Made by a program: the position numbers and the translations under genes. DNA of 64,000 bases from Haloarcula pelagica. Its GTDB lineage: Archaea > Halobacteriota > Halobacteria > Halobacteriales > Haloarculaceae. This document shows positions 1 through 8,828 of this stretch, piece after piece. Every line of letters begins with the position of its first letter. Position 1 is the stretch's first letter. Below the pieces are notes generated by a model. The model saw nothing but the letters and a program-made list of their open reading frames with translations. It ran no database searches and was not told where the DNA came from. The stretch spans positions 3,465,923 through 3,529,922 of the forward strand of contig NZ_CP126161.1 in the NCBI RefSeq assembly GCF_030127105.1, read 5' to 3'.

Positions 1-232
1 CATGCACGACGAACTCGCGGCCGACACCTGGGAGAGCGCCGGCAACTTCGTGCTCGCGTCGGTCGGCGACGCCGACGCCGTCGCGGAGGCGGCACAGGAG
101 GCCGGCGTCATCCTCCGGGACTGCTCTTCCTTTGGCCTGCCAGAGTGCGTCCGGATCACCTGTGGCACGCGCGAGGACACGCGCCGAGCCGTCGAGACGC
201 TCAACGAGATTCTCGGGGTGACAGAGGCGTGA
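1..232 (+). CDS. hisC: Histidinol-phosphate aminotransferase, C-terminal part (gene begins before the window)
   Basis: The last 76 residues of a PLP-dependent aminotransferase of the HisC type, which converts imidazole-acetol phosphate to histidinol phosphate in histidine biosynthesis. The segment with 'GVILRDCSSFGLPE' followed by 'VRITCGTREDTRR' is the typical HisC C-terminal small domain, where the arginine of 'VRIT' contacts the substrate carboxylate. The 5' part lies outside the window. Its TGA overlaps the GTG of the next gene (GTGA), so the two are probably translated from one transcript. The family call rests on this C-terminal pattern only. Confidence 0.85.
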   Translation, partial: MHDELAADTWESAGNFVLASVGDADAVAEAAQEAGVILRDCSSFGLPECVRITCGTREDTRRAVETLNEILGVTEA

Positions 233-735
233 GGGTCGCAGTGACGGGCACGCCCGGGACGGGCAAGACCACGGCGACGGAGCGACTCGACACCGATCTC
301 GACGTAGTCCACCTCAACGACGTTGTCACCTCGGAGGGGTTCTCGACGGGCCGCGACGAGGAACGCGGGAGTCTCGTCGCCGACCTGGACGCGGTGGCCG
401 ACTGGCTCGACGGGCGCGACGACGTTGTCTTCGAATCACACCTGGCACACCACTTCGACGCCGACCGGGTGATCGTCCTCCGTGCCCACCCCGAGACGGT
501 CGCGGCCCGCCTTCGGGGGCGGGGCGACGAAGAGGCGAAGGCAGCCGAGAACGCCGAATCGGAGGCGTTGGACGTGATCCTCTCGGAGGCCGTCGACCGC
601 CACGGGATCGACTCGGTCTACGAGGTCGTCACGACCGACCGCGACCCCGACGAGGTGGCGGCAGCCATCGAGGCCGTGCTCCGCGGCGAGCGTGACCCGA
701 GCGCCGGCACCGTCTCGTACGTCGAGTGGCTATGA
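229..735 (+). CDS. Adenylate kinase family protein, AK6/Fap7 type
   Basis: A 168-residue P-loop nucleoside monophosphate kinase. The Walker A 'GTPGTGKTT' lies at about residue 8, followed by short NMP-binding and LID-like segments ('VIVLRAHPETVAARLRGRG'). The size and the N-terminal 'RVAVTGTPGTGKT' fit archaeal AK6/Fap7 (hCINAP-like) enzymes, which in archaea and eukaryotes are linked to small-subunit ribosome maturation; that role here is inference. The GTG at 229 is chosen because it overlaps the hisC stop and puts the P-loop close to the N-terminus; an in-frame ATG 28 codons earlier would lie inside hisC. Confidence 0.85.
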   Translation: MRVAVTGTPGTGKTTATERLDTDLDVVHLNDVVTSEGFSTGRDEERGSLVADLDAVADWLDGRDDVVFESHLAHHFDADRVIVLRAHPETVAARLRGRGDEEAKAAENAESEALDVILSEAVDRHGIDSVYEVVTTDRDPDEVAAAIEAVLRGERDPSAGTVSYVEWL

Positions 736-1340
736 CACTGGACAGGTTCAGACCGCTCGCCGACCGTGCGCTGGGGCCGTTCGTCAGCGCCGCCCGCATG
801 ACCGGGCTCTCTCCCGACGGCGTGAGCGTCATCGCCTTCCTGCTGGCTGTCGGTGCCGGCGGCGCCTACGGCGTGGCGGCACGGGACCCGCTGCTGTACG
901 TCCTCGGTGCCTTTCTGGTCCTGGGGAACGGCTGGCTCGACCTCGTCGACGGCGCGCTCGCCCGGGAACTCGACGTTGCCTCCTCGGGTGGTGACCTGCT
1001 CGATCACGTCCTCGACAGGTACGCCGATATCGCGATCATCGTCGGCCTGGCCGCGGGGATCGGCCAGTGGGCGCTCGGCATCGCCGCCGTCACGGGCGTG
1101 TTGATGACCTCGTACCTCGGCACCCAGGCCGAAGCCGTCGGCCTGGATCGGGTGTACGGCGGCCTGCTCGGCCGGGCCGACCGGCTGGCGCTCGTCGGCG
1201 TCGTCACCGGCGTGGTCGCGTTCGTCCAGCCCGAGGTCGCGGGGCTCTCGCTCGTCGGCTGGCTGCTGGTCGTCTTCGCCCTGGTGGGTCATCTCACCGC
1301 CGTCCAGCGGTTCTATCACTCGATGCGCGCGCTGGACTGA
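732..1340 (+). CDS. CDP-alcohol phosphatidyltransferase family membrane protein
   Basis: A polytopic membrane enzyme of about 202 residues that joins a CDP-activated lipid to an alcohol. The family signature D-x2-D-G-x2-A-R-x8-G-x3-D-x3-D is complete ('DLVDGALAR' and then 'GDLLDHVLD'), with four acidic metal ligands. Several hydrophobic helices follow. The ATG at 732 overlaps the preceding stop (ATGA). The alcohol substrate is not readable; archaetidylinositol phosphate synthesis is a reasonable guess because such genes often accompany the AK6 gene in haloarchaea. Confidence 0.85.
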   Translation: MTLDRFRPLADRALGPFVSAARMTGLSPDGVSVIAFLLAVGAGGAYGVAARDPLLYVLGAFLVLGNGWLDLVDGALARELDVASSGGDLLDHVLDRYADIAIIVGLAAGIGQWALGIAAVTGVLMTSYLGTQAEAVGLDRVYGGLLGRADRLALVGVVTGVVAFVQPEVAGLSLVGWLLVVFALVGHLTAVQRFYHSMRALD

Positions 1341-1389
1341 CAGGGCGGCCGGCACACCATTTATACCCTCCCCTCTCCAACCCGGCAGT

Positions 1390-1917
1390 ATGGTCCAGTG
1401 CGAGATGTGCGGCAAGGAGGTCTCGTCTCCGAACCGCGTCAAGATCGAGGGCGCTGAACTCGATGTCTGTGACGAGTGTACCGACTTCGGCACGGAGGTC
1501 AAAACCGAGGACAGCTCCTCGACATCGACGAAGTATTCGACATCCTCCAGCGGGTCGAGCGGGTCGTCCTCGTCCTCACAGTCGAGCTCGTCCAGTTCCG
1601 GCGGGTCGAGCCGTCGCCGCGACATGTTCGACGAGATGGACGAGGTGGCCCAGGACTACGACCAGCGGATCCGGGAGGCCCGCGAGTCAAGCGGGATGAG
1701 CCAGGAGGACCTCGCACGGAAGCTCAACGAGAAGGCAAGTCTCATCCGGAAACTCGAACGCGGCGACACGCTCCCGACCGACGAGATCCAGAAGAAACTC
1801 GAACGCGAACTGGGGATCTCGCTGAGCGAAGGCGGCAGTAGCGAGGAGACCGAGTGGTCGAGCGGTAGCAGCCAGGGGAGCTACACGCTCGGCGATGTCG
1901 TCGAACGCAAGGACTAG
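1390..1917 (+). CDS. aMBF1, archaeal multiprotein-bridging factor 1 (zinc ribbon plus HTH)
   Basis: A 175-residue DNA-binding protein. N-terminal zinc ribbon with 'CEMCGKE' and, about 22 residues later, 'CDECTDFG'; then a low-complexity serine/glycine linker (about residues 40-75); then a Cro/C1-type helix-turn-helix ('SGMSQEDLARKLNEKASLIRKLE'-type segment around residues 100-150). This order is the hallmark of archaeal MBF1. A TATA-like stretch ('TTTATACC') lies about 25 bases before the ATG, so the mRNA may be leaderless. It ends in a 4-base CTAG convergent overlap with the response regulator gene. Confidence 0.9.
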   Translation: MVQCEMCGKEVSSPNRVKIEGAELDVCDECTDFGTEVKTEDSSSTSTKYSTSSSGSSGSSSSSQSSSSSSGGSSRRRDMFDEMDEVAQDYDQRIREARESSGMSQEDLARKLNEKASLIRKLERGDTLPTDEIQKKLERELGISLSEGGSSEETEWSSGSSQGSYTLGDVVERKD

Positions 1918-2477
1918 AGTCTGAGGTCTTCCTCTTCTACGTCGAGTTCGTTCGCGAGCGAGTCGACGTTCGTCTCGATGTCGCTGATCTCCGACTGGAG
2001 CCGGTGGTACTGGTCGCTCTCGCGGAGTTCCGATTCGGTCTTCTCCAGTTGTAAGACGTTGCGCTTGAGTTTCTTCGTCGTCAGTTGCCGGAGCTGCTCG
2101 TTGTAGTCCGAAATCATCTCCAGCCGTTCGACGACTTCGATCAGCTCACCGCGGGTGACCGGTTTCACGATGTAGTCGTCGACGCCCATATCGATGATCT
2201 CGAAGTCGGGGTTCACCGCCGTGACCATCGCGATCCGGCAGGGGAAGTTCCTGTCCTCGATCTCGGCGAGGACTTCGTTGCCCGAGACGACGGGCATCCG
2301 CCGGTCCAGAAGCACGATGTCGGGCTCGCGGTCGAGGCGTTCGAGCGCCTCTTCACCGCCGTAGGCCGTCACCACGTCGTACTCCGCCGCCGCGAGATAG
2401 TCGGTGTACAGGTCTGCCAGATGCTGTTCGTCCTCGACGATCAGGACTGTCGGTGGTCCCCCGGAGCCACGGTTCAC
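1914..2477 (-). CDS. HalX-domain response regulator
   Basis: A 187-residue two-component regulator. A receiver domain spans about residues 10-125, with acidic pair 'VEDEQ', phospho-acceptor Asp in 'IVLLDRRMP', and the Lys of 'YIVKPV'. The C-terminal 65 residues are a charged coiled-coil HalX domain. No DNA-binding domain is present. The reading frame is open further upstream, but the GTG at 2477 is favoured: it gives a normal receiver N-terminus and lies about 30 bases after a TTAATA promoter box, so it would be leaderless. No partner kinase is adjacent. Confidence 0.85.
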   Translation of the reverse strand: MNRGSGGPPTVLIVEDEQHLADLYTDYLAAAEYDVVTAYGGEEALERLDREPDIVLLDRRMPVVSGNEVLAEIEDRNFPCRIAMVTAVNPDFEIIDMGVDDYIVKPVTRGELIEVVERLEMISDYNEQLRQLTTKKLKRNVLQLEKTESELRESDQYHRLQSEISDIETNVDSLANELDVEEEDLRL

Positions 2478-2579
2478 GGTTCGATAACTGGTGACGACGC
2501 GGACCGTCTTAATACCCCCAGCTTCCGTGTGGCTCCGTACCGCACAACCTATTTGACTGCCGGCCGAGGTGATAGTCGT

Positions 2580-3227
2580 ATGTTCGTTCTGGTCAATCTG
2601 AAGGCGTATCCGTGCGATCCGATCGAGGTAGCGACCGCCGCAGCCGACGTGAGCGACGACTCCGGCGTCCGCGTCGCGGTCGCACCCCAGGCGGCCCACA
2701 TCGAGTCGGTCGCCGAGACGGGCGTCGAGACGTGGGCACAGCACGTCAGCCCCGTCGAGCACGGCAGCCACACCGGGAGTACGCTGGCCGAGGCGGTCGC
2801 CGACGCCGGCGCCGTCGGCACGCTGTTGAACCACTCCGAGAACCGACTCAAACTCGCCGACATCGACGGCTCCCTGGACGCCGCCGATCGGGTCGACCTG
2901 GAGACGATCGTCTGTGCCAACAACCCCGCACAGATCGGTGCCGCCGCGGCGCTCGGCCCGGACGCCGTCGCCGTCGAGCCGCCGGAACTCATCGGCACCG
3001 GGACGCCGGTCAGCAAGGCCGACCCCGACATCGTCACCGGTGCCGTCGACGCGGCCGCACGGGTCGACGGCGACGTGGACGTGCTGTGTGGCGCGGGTAT
3101 CTCTACCGGGGAAGACCTCGTCTCCGCGAGCGATCTGGGCGCGACCGGCGTCCTGCTGGCGAGCGGTGTCGCGAAGGCCGACGACCCCCGTGCCGCGCTA
3201 GAAGACCTCGTCGAGCCGCTGGTCTGA
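2580..3227 (+). CDS. tpiA: Triose-phosphate isomerase
   Basis: A 215-residue archaeal-length TIM interconverting dihydroxyacetone phosphate and glyceraldehyde-3-phosphate. All catalytic elements are visible: Asn-Lys in 'FVLVNLKAY', His in 'NHSENR', the catalytic Glu loop '[10 protein letters not shown]', and the phosphate loop 'GAGISTGED'. The ATG at 2580 lies about 25 bases downstream of a weak TATA-like box, consistent with leaderless initiation. The longer open frame 5' of it overlaps the divergent regulator and is rejected. Confidence 0.95.
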   Translation: MFVLVNLKAYPCDPIEVATAAADVSDDSGVRVAVAPQAAHIESVAETGVETWAQHVSPVEHGSHTGSTLAEAVADAGAVGTLLNHSENRLKLADIDGSLDAADRVDLETIVCANNPAQIGAAAALGPDAVAVEPPELIGTGTPVSKADPDIVTGAVDAAARVDGDVDVLCGAGISTGEDLVSASDLGATGVLLASGVAKADDPRAALEDLVEPLV

Positions 3228-3233
3228 CGGCTC

Positions 3234-5029
3234 TCAGGACTCGTTGTCGACGATCTGTCCTTCGAGCCGGTCGGCGTACTCGTCGCGCTGCGCGGCCGGG
3301 AGGTCGGTCGCCGTCTCTTCGTCGATGAGCGCGCCCAGCCGTACGTCGTAGGAGCCTCTCCCGACGTGTTCGACGAGCCCACGGAGCCTGAGCGTCCGGT
3401 TGCGCGCGTAGGCCGCCGTCCGGTCGCCCGAGCCGCCGGCCGAGAAGTGCGCGTTCAGCGGCGTCCCCGGCCCCTGTTCGACGTAGAACGCGAGCATCCG
3501 CCGGGTCTTTCCCTCCAGGTCGGCGATATCCGCCGCGAGGGCCGCGACGGCCTCCGGAACCGAGTCGTCGATGGGATCGATCGGTGCCGCTCGGGTCCCG
3601 CCGCCGGTGTCGGCTGCGACGCCGCCGTCCGACGACGAGCCGCCGGAATCGACAGACGCCATCGCCGCGGCGAACGCCGTCTCGGCGTCGTCGCCCTCCG
3701 CCTGGCCGTTGGCCGATGCCGCGTCGGGCTGGCCGTTGGTGGCCGTCGCGTCCGCCTGGGGTGGGCCGGCGTCCCCGCCGGACGCGGGCGGACTGTCCAT
3801 CCCCTCCTCGGGCGCGAAGTCGCCGAACGCGTCGCCGAAGCCGCCACCGGAGGCCGCCGCCGGCTCCGCGTCCTCGGCAGGCGAGTCCTCGGCCGTCTCG
3901 GACGGCGAGCCCTCGCCGGCCTCCGCGAACCGCTCGCGCCGTCGGCGTTCTTCCTCCTTTGCGGTCCGCCCGGGGTTGTAGTCGTCGACGTGGTCGACCA
4001 GCGCGTCGGTGAACTGCTCGGCCATCCGGGAGAGGTCCCGTGCGTCCTGGAGTTCCCGCTCGGTTCCGCGATGCGTGAGTTCTTCTTGTCCAGTTCCTCG
4101 CGGAGTTCCTTGATGCGGTTCTCGGTGGCCTGTTTCTCGTCGCTGATCGTCTCCAGTTCCGAGACCAGGTCCTCGCTGACGGACTTCAGTTCCGGGCGCT
4201 CGAAGTCGTCGAGGCCGGGCGTCGCGCCGGCGTCGAACGTCTGCTTGCGCCGGAACTGGACCCGGTGGACGGCCTCGGCCCAGTCGGTCATCAGGAACGC
4301 CTCGCCGTCGCCGAGGTCCTCGACGGCGTCTGCGTAGTCGTTGTCGAGGATCCGCCCGACGACCTTGGTGTCGTTGTTCCAGGTCAGACGGTGCCAGACC
4401 AGCCAATCACACTGGGTGATGTAGTCTTTTTTCACGTCGGCCGGGCGTTGGCTGATGCCGACGATGCCCAGCCCGTGTTTCCGGCCGCGTTTCCCGATCT
4501 TGATGAGCATCTTCCCGACCTCGCCCATCGACCCCTTCTCGGGCATCCACTCGTGGCACTCCTCGACGAGCATCAGGAACGGCTGTTTCTGCTTTTTGGC
4601 CTTGGCGAACAGTTGCTTCGAGACTTCCGTCAGCAGCGTCTCGGCCTCTTCCTCGTCGAGGAACGACGAGATGTCCAGGATGATGGGGACGTTCTGCTCC
4701 AAGGCCAGCGAGGCGATCTTGCCCGCGTGGTCCTCCGTGACCTGGATGTCACACTCCTCGTCGCCGCCGACGTGGAGGATCTCGTACTCCTCTTTGAGGC
4801 CGTAGTACTCCCCGTCGATGTCGACGATGAGCAGCCCGAACCCGTTGTCGAGCAGTTTCTCCGCGATGACGCTCGCGGAGTTGCTCTTCCCGCTCCCGCT
4901 CTTCCCGGTGATGAAGCCGCGGCCAGTGAGCAGTTCGACGACCGGCAGGTTCACGGGTCTGTCGGGGTCCGTGTTTCCGCCGACGCCGGCGCTCGTGTCG
5001 GCGACGGTTATCTGTTCGGTCTCTGCCAT
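3234..5029 (-). CDS. HerA-like (DUF87) ATPase, frameshifted near position 4063
   Basis: A HerA/FtsK-superfamily ATPase with Walker A 'GKSGSGKSNSASVIAEKLL' near residue 45, Walker B-like 'LLIVDIDGEYYG' and a 'LVEECHEWMP' segment. After a coiled coil ('LREELDKKNSRIAE') the frame breaks. The adjacent frame continues the coiled coil ('ERELQDARDLSRMAEQFTDAL') and runs through an acidic Ala/Gly-rich linker into a C-terminal domain ending at 3234. One lost base around 4060-4066 restores a single protein of about 598 residues. HerA proteins are hexameric DNA translocases; no NurA partner is adjacent. Start chosen at the ATG at 5029 ('MAETEQ'). Confidence 0.8.
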
Positions 5030-5158
5030 TCGTGTCCCGACGGAGACACGCACACCTCATAACTCTCCGTCAGACAGGCGTCTTCCGTCCGCTGACGGGC
5101 TTGGTGGAGCAACCGCTATTGCGGTGGAGCCGTAACTATTTTTGTGGGTCGGTGACAG

Positions 5159-5506
5159 ATGACACGGTACGAGACAGTCGTCGAGAACGGGAGCGTCTCC
5201 GTCGGTACCCCCGACGGTCGCATCGAGATCGCGCCGCTCGACGACATCGTCGCCGCCGTGGGCGGGCCGGCCTGGACGATCGAGTACACCGAGGCCTATC
5301 GCGAGCAGTTCCCCGGAGTCGACACCTCCGACGAGGGACTCACCGTCGACGTGGTCGATATGCTCCAGGCGATGACACACAGCGAGCAGTTCGTTCGGAC
5401 GCTCGCCGCACAGCCGACGGCTGTCCCGCCCGACGACGTGCTCTCGCCGCGTGCGGGACTGTTCGTCGGGAAACTGCTGGAGAATCTGGAGCACGGGGTC
5501 GACTGA
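5159..5506 (+). CDS. Conserved-looking hypothetical protein
   Basis: A 115-residue soluble acidic protein of no recognised family. It has normal haloarchaeal codon use (GC-rich third positions) and its stop abuts the convergent dinB gene. An AT-rich TATA-like stretch at about 5133-5143 precedes the ATG closely, suggesting a leaderless transcript. A short inverted repeat (ACCGC-TATT-GCGGT, about 5112-5125) lies upstream. No catalytic motif, signal peptide or membrane segment is seen. Confidence 0.6.
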   Translation: MTRYETVVENGSVSVGTPDGRIEIAPLDDIVAAVGGPAWTIEYTEAYREQFPGVDTSDEGLTVDVVDMLQAMTHSEQFVRTLAAQPTAVPPDDVLSPRAGLFVGKLLENLEHGVD

Positions 5507-5507
5507 G

Positions 5508-6842
5508 TCAGCCGAATTCGTCGAGCGTCGTCTGGCCTCCCCTGTCGCCGTCGGCCACTCGGTCGGTCCCCGCCCGCTCCTGGAAGGCACCAAGCGGTGC
5601 CTGATCGACTGCCCTCCCCTCGCCGGGCTCCGGGCCGTCGTCGTCGGTCGTCTCGAACCCGTCGAGACTCGCCTGCTGGCCGGCCGAGAAGTCCAGGTTC
5701 GAGACGCGCACGCCGACTTTTCGGACCGCCGCACCGTCGAACTCCGTCAGCAGGTCTAGCGCGACCGACTCGACCAGATCGGCGTCTTCGACCGGCCCTG
5801 GCAACGACTGAGCGCGTGTGTTGACATCGAACGGGGGCGTGACGACCTTGATACCGATCGTCTGATACCGGGCCTCCTGTCGCCGTGCGCGGTCGGCGAC
5901 GGCGTCGGCGAGCGTGCGGACGCGACGCCGGACCGTCTCACTCTCCTCGGTCGCCTCGGTGAACGCGGACTCCCGCGAGAGGCTCTTGGGGTCGCCTTTC
6001 GGGGTCACGTCGCGGTCGTCCTCGCCGCGGGCGAACCGGCGGATCTCCCGGCCGCGCTCGCCGAAGGCGTCGTCGAGGCGGTCCGGATCGGCACTGGCCA
6101 GGTCGCCGGCCGTCTCGATCCCCATGGCGGCGAGTTCTCTGGCCGTCACCGGCCCGACGCCGTGGACGGCCTCGACGGGCAGCGGCGCGAAGAAGTCCCG
6201 GACCTCACCGGGCTCGACGATGATCAGTCCGTCGGGCTTGTCGTGGTCGCTGGCGACTTTCGCCGCGCTCATCGTCGGGGCCAGGCCGACGCTTGCGACC
6301 ACGCCGACCGACGCCTCGATCCGGTCTTTGAGATCGGTTGCCCACGCCCGAGCCTCGCTCCAGTCGACGGTGTCGCTGACATCGAGGTAGGCCTCGTCGA
6401 TGCTCACCTCCCGGACGGTGTCGGCGGTGTCGTGGAGAATCGCCTTCACGTCTCGTCCGACCGACTCGTAGTAGTCCAGTTCGACCGGCCGGTAGAAGCC
6501 GGCCTCGGACACGTCACGCTCCGGGTCGTCGACGGCGTCGACCTTGCGCGGGAGGCGTTCGAGGGCGTCGGTTATCGGCATCGCCGACTCGACGCCGTAC
6601 TCGCGGGCCTCGTAGCTGGCGGTCGCGACCGCCCCGTGGGTCTCTCCGGGTTCGTAGCCCATCCCGACGACGAGTGGTTCGCCCCGCAGCGCCGGCTCGC
6701 GCTGTCGCTCGCAGGCCGCGTAGAAGCAGTCCATGTCGACGTGGGCGAGGACCCGCTCGCGCCGGCTCGATCCCGGTAGTCCCAGCCCGTCCATGGCCGA
6801 GGGTAGATCCCCCCGCGCAAAATCGATGTCGCTGTCAGTCAC
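5508..6842 (-). CDS. dinB: DNA polymerase IV (Y family, DinB/Dpo4)
   Basis: A 444-residue translesion polymerase. Palm and fingers motifs: 'LAHVDMDCFYAACE' (metal Asp), 'YEAREYGVESAMP', 'VREVSIDEAYLDVS' (catalytic Asp-Glu), 'GLAPTMSAAKVASDHDKP', then the helix-hairpin-helix thumb 'VEAVHGVGPVTARELAAMGI' and a little-finger domain. The C-terminus ends in the PCNA-binding motif 'QTTLDEFG'; a second QxxLxxF match ('QASLDGF') lies about 60 residues earlier. The ATG overlaps the upstream gene's end by 8 bases on the same strand, suggesting co-transcription. Confidence 0.95.
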   Translation of the reverse strand: MTDSDIDFARGDLPSAMDGLGLPGSSRRERVLAHVDMDCFYAACERQREPALRGEPLVVGMGYEPGETHGAVATASYEAREYGVESAMPITDALERLPRKVDAVDDPERDVSEAGFYRPVELDYYESVGRDVKAILHDTADTVREVSIDEAYLDVSDTVDWSEARAWATDLKDRIEASVGVVASVGLAPTMSAAKVASDHDKPDGLIIVEPGEVRDFFAPLPVEAVHGVGPVTARELAAMGIETAGDLASADPDRLDDAFGERGREIRRFARGEDDRDVTPKGDPKSLSRESAFTEATEESETVRRRVRTLADAVADRARRQEARYQTIGIKVVTPPFDVNTRAQSLPGPVEDADLVESVALDLLTEFDGAAVRKVGVRVSNLDFSAGQQASLDGFETTDDDGPEPGEGRAVDQAPLGAFQERAGTDRVADGDRGGQTTLDEFG

Positions 6843-7350
6843 GGTCGGCGGTGTAGACGGCCGTCGTCCCGTCGAGGCGGTCGAGGTTCGCGGCGAGTGT
6901 GTCCCGCTGGGCCTCGCTCGCGCCGGCCAGGAGTGTCACCTCGGCCACGCCGTCGAAGGGGTGTGCCTCCAGTTGGCTCCGGCCCTCGAAGAGCCGACCG
7001 TAGCCGTCGCTGCCCCACTCCACGTCCGTGGTAAACACCATCGCGTCGAACGACTGGCCGTAGTTGGCGTCGGCCTTCGTCGAGAGCGTATCGAGGCGCT
7101 GGCCGACCGCGGACAGTCCGCGCGTCTCCGGGAGCGCGAGGAGCAGGTCGGTCACCGGATAGGCGGGGTCGGCACCGAAATCCGGTGCGTACGCTCCCGG
7201 AATCCGTTCGAGTTCCGGCCCGTCGGTGACGCGGAACGCGACGAACCGCGCCAGTCCACCCCCGTACAGGTGGGCCTCCACGAGCGGGACCATCCCCTCG
7301 CCGAGCGGCGGGCGGTCGCCGAGTCGAACGACGGCACGCAGCGTGGTCAT
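6835..7350 (-). CDS. Hypothetical protein upstream of dinB
   Basis: A 171-residue soluble protein that I do not recognise. It begins 'MTTLRAVVRLGDRPPLGEG' and shows no metal, nucleotide-binding or membrane motifs. It is transcribed with dinB (8-base overlap), so a role in DNA damage response is possible, but that is guilt by association only. Codon use is like the neighbours. Confidence 0.65.
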   Translation of the reverse strand: MTTLRAVVRLGDRPPLGEGMVPLVEAHLYGGGLARFVAFRVTDGPELERIPGAYAPDFGADPAYPVTDLLLALPETRGLSAVGQRLDTLSTKADANYGQSFDAMVFTTDVEWGSDGYGRLFEGRSQLEAHPFDGVAEVTLLAGASEAQRDTLAANLDRLDGTTAVYTADRD

Positions 7351-7515
7351 CTGGAACGACGGACAGCTACTGGTCGTGTCCGTATAAGAGTAAAGTTACC
7401 GGCGGGGTGGCCGTGCCCCGCAGGTGATCGGTCGGCCGCCGGTGCCAATCCCGGAACGATACGGCGGTGGTTCCCGCCGGGAGTCGTACGCTCCACGTTA
7501 CCTATTGTCACGGTG

Positions 7516-7911
7516 CTACTTCAAGTTTGCCCTCGCCGAGACCGACTCGGATGTCGAGGGCGGCACGATGCCGGACGCCGAACGCGCTGTCGTCGTTTCG
7601 ACCTGGTAGTCGCCCCGGGTCGGGTCGTCGGCTGTGTCGTCCGCCAGGACGCTGATCATCCGTTCACACCCCATCTCACACAGCTGGCCGCGAGCGCGAA
7701 CGAGCGGTTCGACGACCACGGTCGAGTGCGGGTCGAACTCCGAGACATCGGTGATGACGGTAAAGCCCGGACTGAGGTGCCGGGCCGACGTGACCGCCTC
7801 GACAGCGAGGCGCTCTACCTCGTCATCGGTGAGTTGCCCCTGGAGAACGAGATGGAGTGTGTTCTGTCCCTGATCGGCGATAACGTCGTAGCGCGCTTGC
7901 GTCGGTTCCAT
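7516..7911 (-). CDS. STAS-like domain protein, possible anti-sigma-antagonist fold
   Basis: A 131-residue protein whose first 100 residues alternate short hydrophobic strands and helices ('TLHLVLQGQLTDDEVERL', 'GFTVITDVSEF', 'MISVLADD'), resembling SpoIIAA-like STAS domains used in haloarchaeal signalling. The canonical phosphorylated Ser/Thr is not clear. The ATG at 7911 is preferred over one 10 codons upstream because the domain begins just after it. The last 25 residues are Ser/Thr-rich and probably disordered. It stands alone between unrelated genes. Confidence 0.6.
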   Translation of the reverse strand: MEPTQARYDVIADQGQNTLHLVLQGQLTDDEVERLAVEAVTSARHLSPGFTVITDVSEFDPHSTVVVEPLVRARGQLCEMGCERMISVLADDTADDPTRGDYQVETTTARSASGIVPPSTSESVSARANLK

Positions 7912-8042
7912 ACAAGCGAGGACACCCGCGTGGTGCCTCACTCCCCCTCCTTACTGGTAAGGGGCGGCTCGGCCGGGCCGCGCACACGAGGTCCCAGTCC
8001 CGGGTCGTGCCGACTCCGGGCCTGTGCCTATCGGCACCCGCC

Positions 8043-8318
8043 TCAGTCGCTCCCCTCCAACTGGTCCGGTGAGAGTTCCGCGTTGAGGACTTTCACACCC
8101 CGCTCGGTGATACTGTAGTAGGGGTGTGAGCCGCCGGACTCGTCGACAGTAACGAGCCCGCGTTTACAGAGTTCGTTGAGCCGCCCGCTCGTGTAGCCGC
8201 GGCTGAACCCGGCGTTGCGAGCGATGTTGCTCGGTGTCAGTTCGAGTGCCTTCGGTGGCCCCAGCACCGTGAGGATGGACTGGTCGGCCGCTTTCATCCA
8301 GTCCACTTTATTATACAT
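8043..8318 (-). CDS. Winged-helix DNA-binding protein, PhiH1-repressor-like
   Basis: A 91-residue protein with a winged helix-turn-helix: 'ALELTPSNIARNAGFSRGYTSGRLNELCKRGLV' (recognition helix region) followed by a wing 'TVDESGGSHPYYSITERGVKVL'. This resembles the small haloarchaeal regulators related to the phage PhiH1 repressor. It diverges from the PadR-like gene, and a perfect 13-base palindrome lies between them, so autoregulation is plausible. Two in-frame ATGs (residues 1 and 8) exist; the first is used here. Confidence 0.75.
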   Translation of the reverse strand: MYNKVDWMKAADQSILTVLGPPKALELTPSNIARNAGFSRGYTSGRLNELCKRGLVTVDESGGSHPYYSITERGVKVLNAELSPDQLEGSD

Positions 8319-8365
8319 TCACTCCGGCTAACGGGTACTGACATAAATCCTGTTCGGTCAGTTAC

Positions 8366-8378
8366 AGTATCTGATACT
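8366..8378. promoter_or_regulatory. Perfect palindrome, candidate operator
   Basis: AGTATC-T-GATACT, a perfect inverted repeat with a one-base centre in the 203-base gap between two divergent small regulators. Its length and symmetry fit a dimeric winged-helix operator. Binding is inferred only from position and symmetry. Confidence 0.45.
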
Positions 8379-8444
8379 CGCGTCAAGCGAAGATAACGAA
8401 ATCGTCAGGTGGAACTAAGTTGGTCCCGGTGAACATCTCCCTGT

Positions 8445-8522
8445 ATGAGTAGCTCAGTAGTCACGTGGGCGGAGGGTCGCCGTGGATTTCAGGTCACGCC
8501 TGGACGGCAGGGAGTCGACTGA
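8445..8522 (+). CDS. Candidate 25-residue leader ORF overlapping the PadR-like gene
   Basis: An ATG-started 25-codon frame ('MSSSVVTWAEGRRGFQVT...') whose TGA overlaps the ATG of the next gene (TGATG). Such overlap allows translational reinitiation. There is no independent evidence of expression, and it could be part of the 5' leader. It might also be the true N-terminal region of the regulator if a base has been lost, as seen elsewhere in this window. Confidence 0.3.
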   Translation: MSSSVVTWAEGRRGFQVTPGRQGVD

Positions 8523-8827
8523 TGGCGCCACAACTCGACGCCGATTGGACACAGCTGAGCGCGTTCCAGCGTGACCTCCTGGTCGCGATCAGTCAGCTCA
8601 AACGCAGCGACGAGACGTGTTACGGGCTCGCGATCAAACGCGTCGTCGAGGACGTGTATCCCGAGACCGTGACACACGGCCGGCTGTATCAGAACCTCGA
8701 CGAACTCGACGAGCAACACCTGATCGAGAAACGCCAGCTCGACCGCCGAACCAACGAGTACGTCATCACCGACGAGGGCACCGCGCTCCTGCGGACACAC
8801 GCCGAGCTGTTGCAGTCCCTGGTGTAG
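8522..8827 (+). CDS. PadR-family transcriptional regulator
   Basis: A 101-residue winged-helix regulator. 'SAFQRDLLVAISQLKRSDETCYGLAIK' and 'VTHGRLYQNLDELDEQHLIEKRQLDRRTNEYVIT' match the PadR pattern (Y-G-x-x-I-K and G-x-L-Y-x-x-L-x-x-L). The ATG at 8522 is chosen because the domain starts immediately after it; a longer frame from 8465 lacks homology-like sequence. It converges on the glucoamylase gene, with stops two bases apart, and may regulate a neighbour. Ligand unknown. Confidence 0.8.
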   Translation: MAPQLDADWTQLSAFQRDLLVAISQLKRSDETCYGLAIKRVVEDVYPETVTHGRLYQNLDELDEQHLIEKRQLDRRTNEYVITDEGTALLRTHAELLQSLV

Positions 8828-8828
8828 C

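Noticed and set aside
2085..2579. N-terminal extension of the triose-phosphate isomerase frame
   Set aside because: It is antisense to the HalX regulator and has no TIM homology; the isomerase begins naturally at 2580.
5101..5145. Inverted repeat ACCGC-TATT-GCGGT upstream of the 115-residue protein
   Set aside because: The stem is only five bases and could occur by chance in GC-rich DNA; no terminator T-run or regulator is linked to it.
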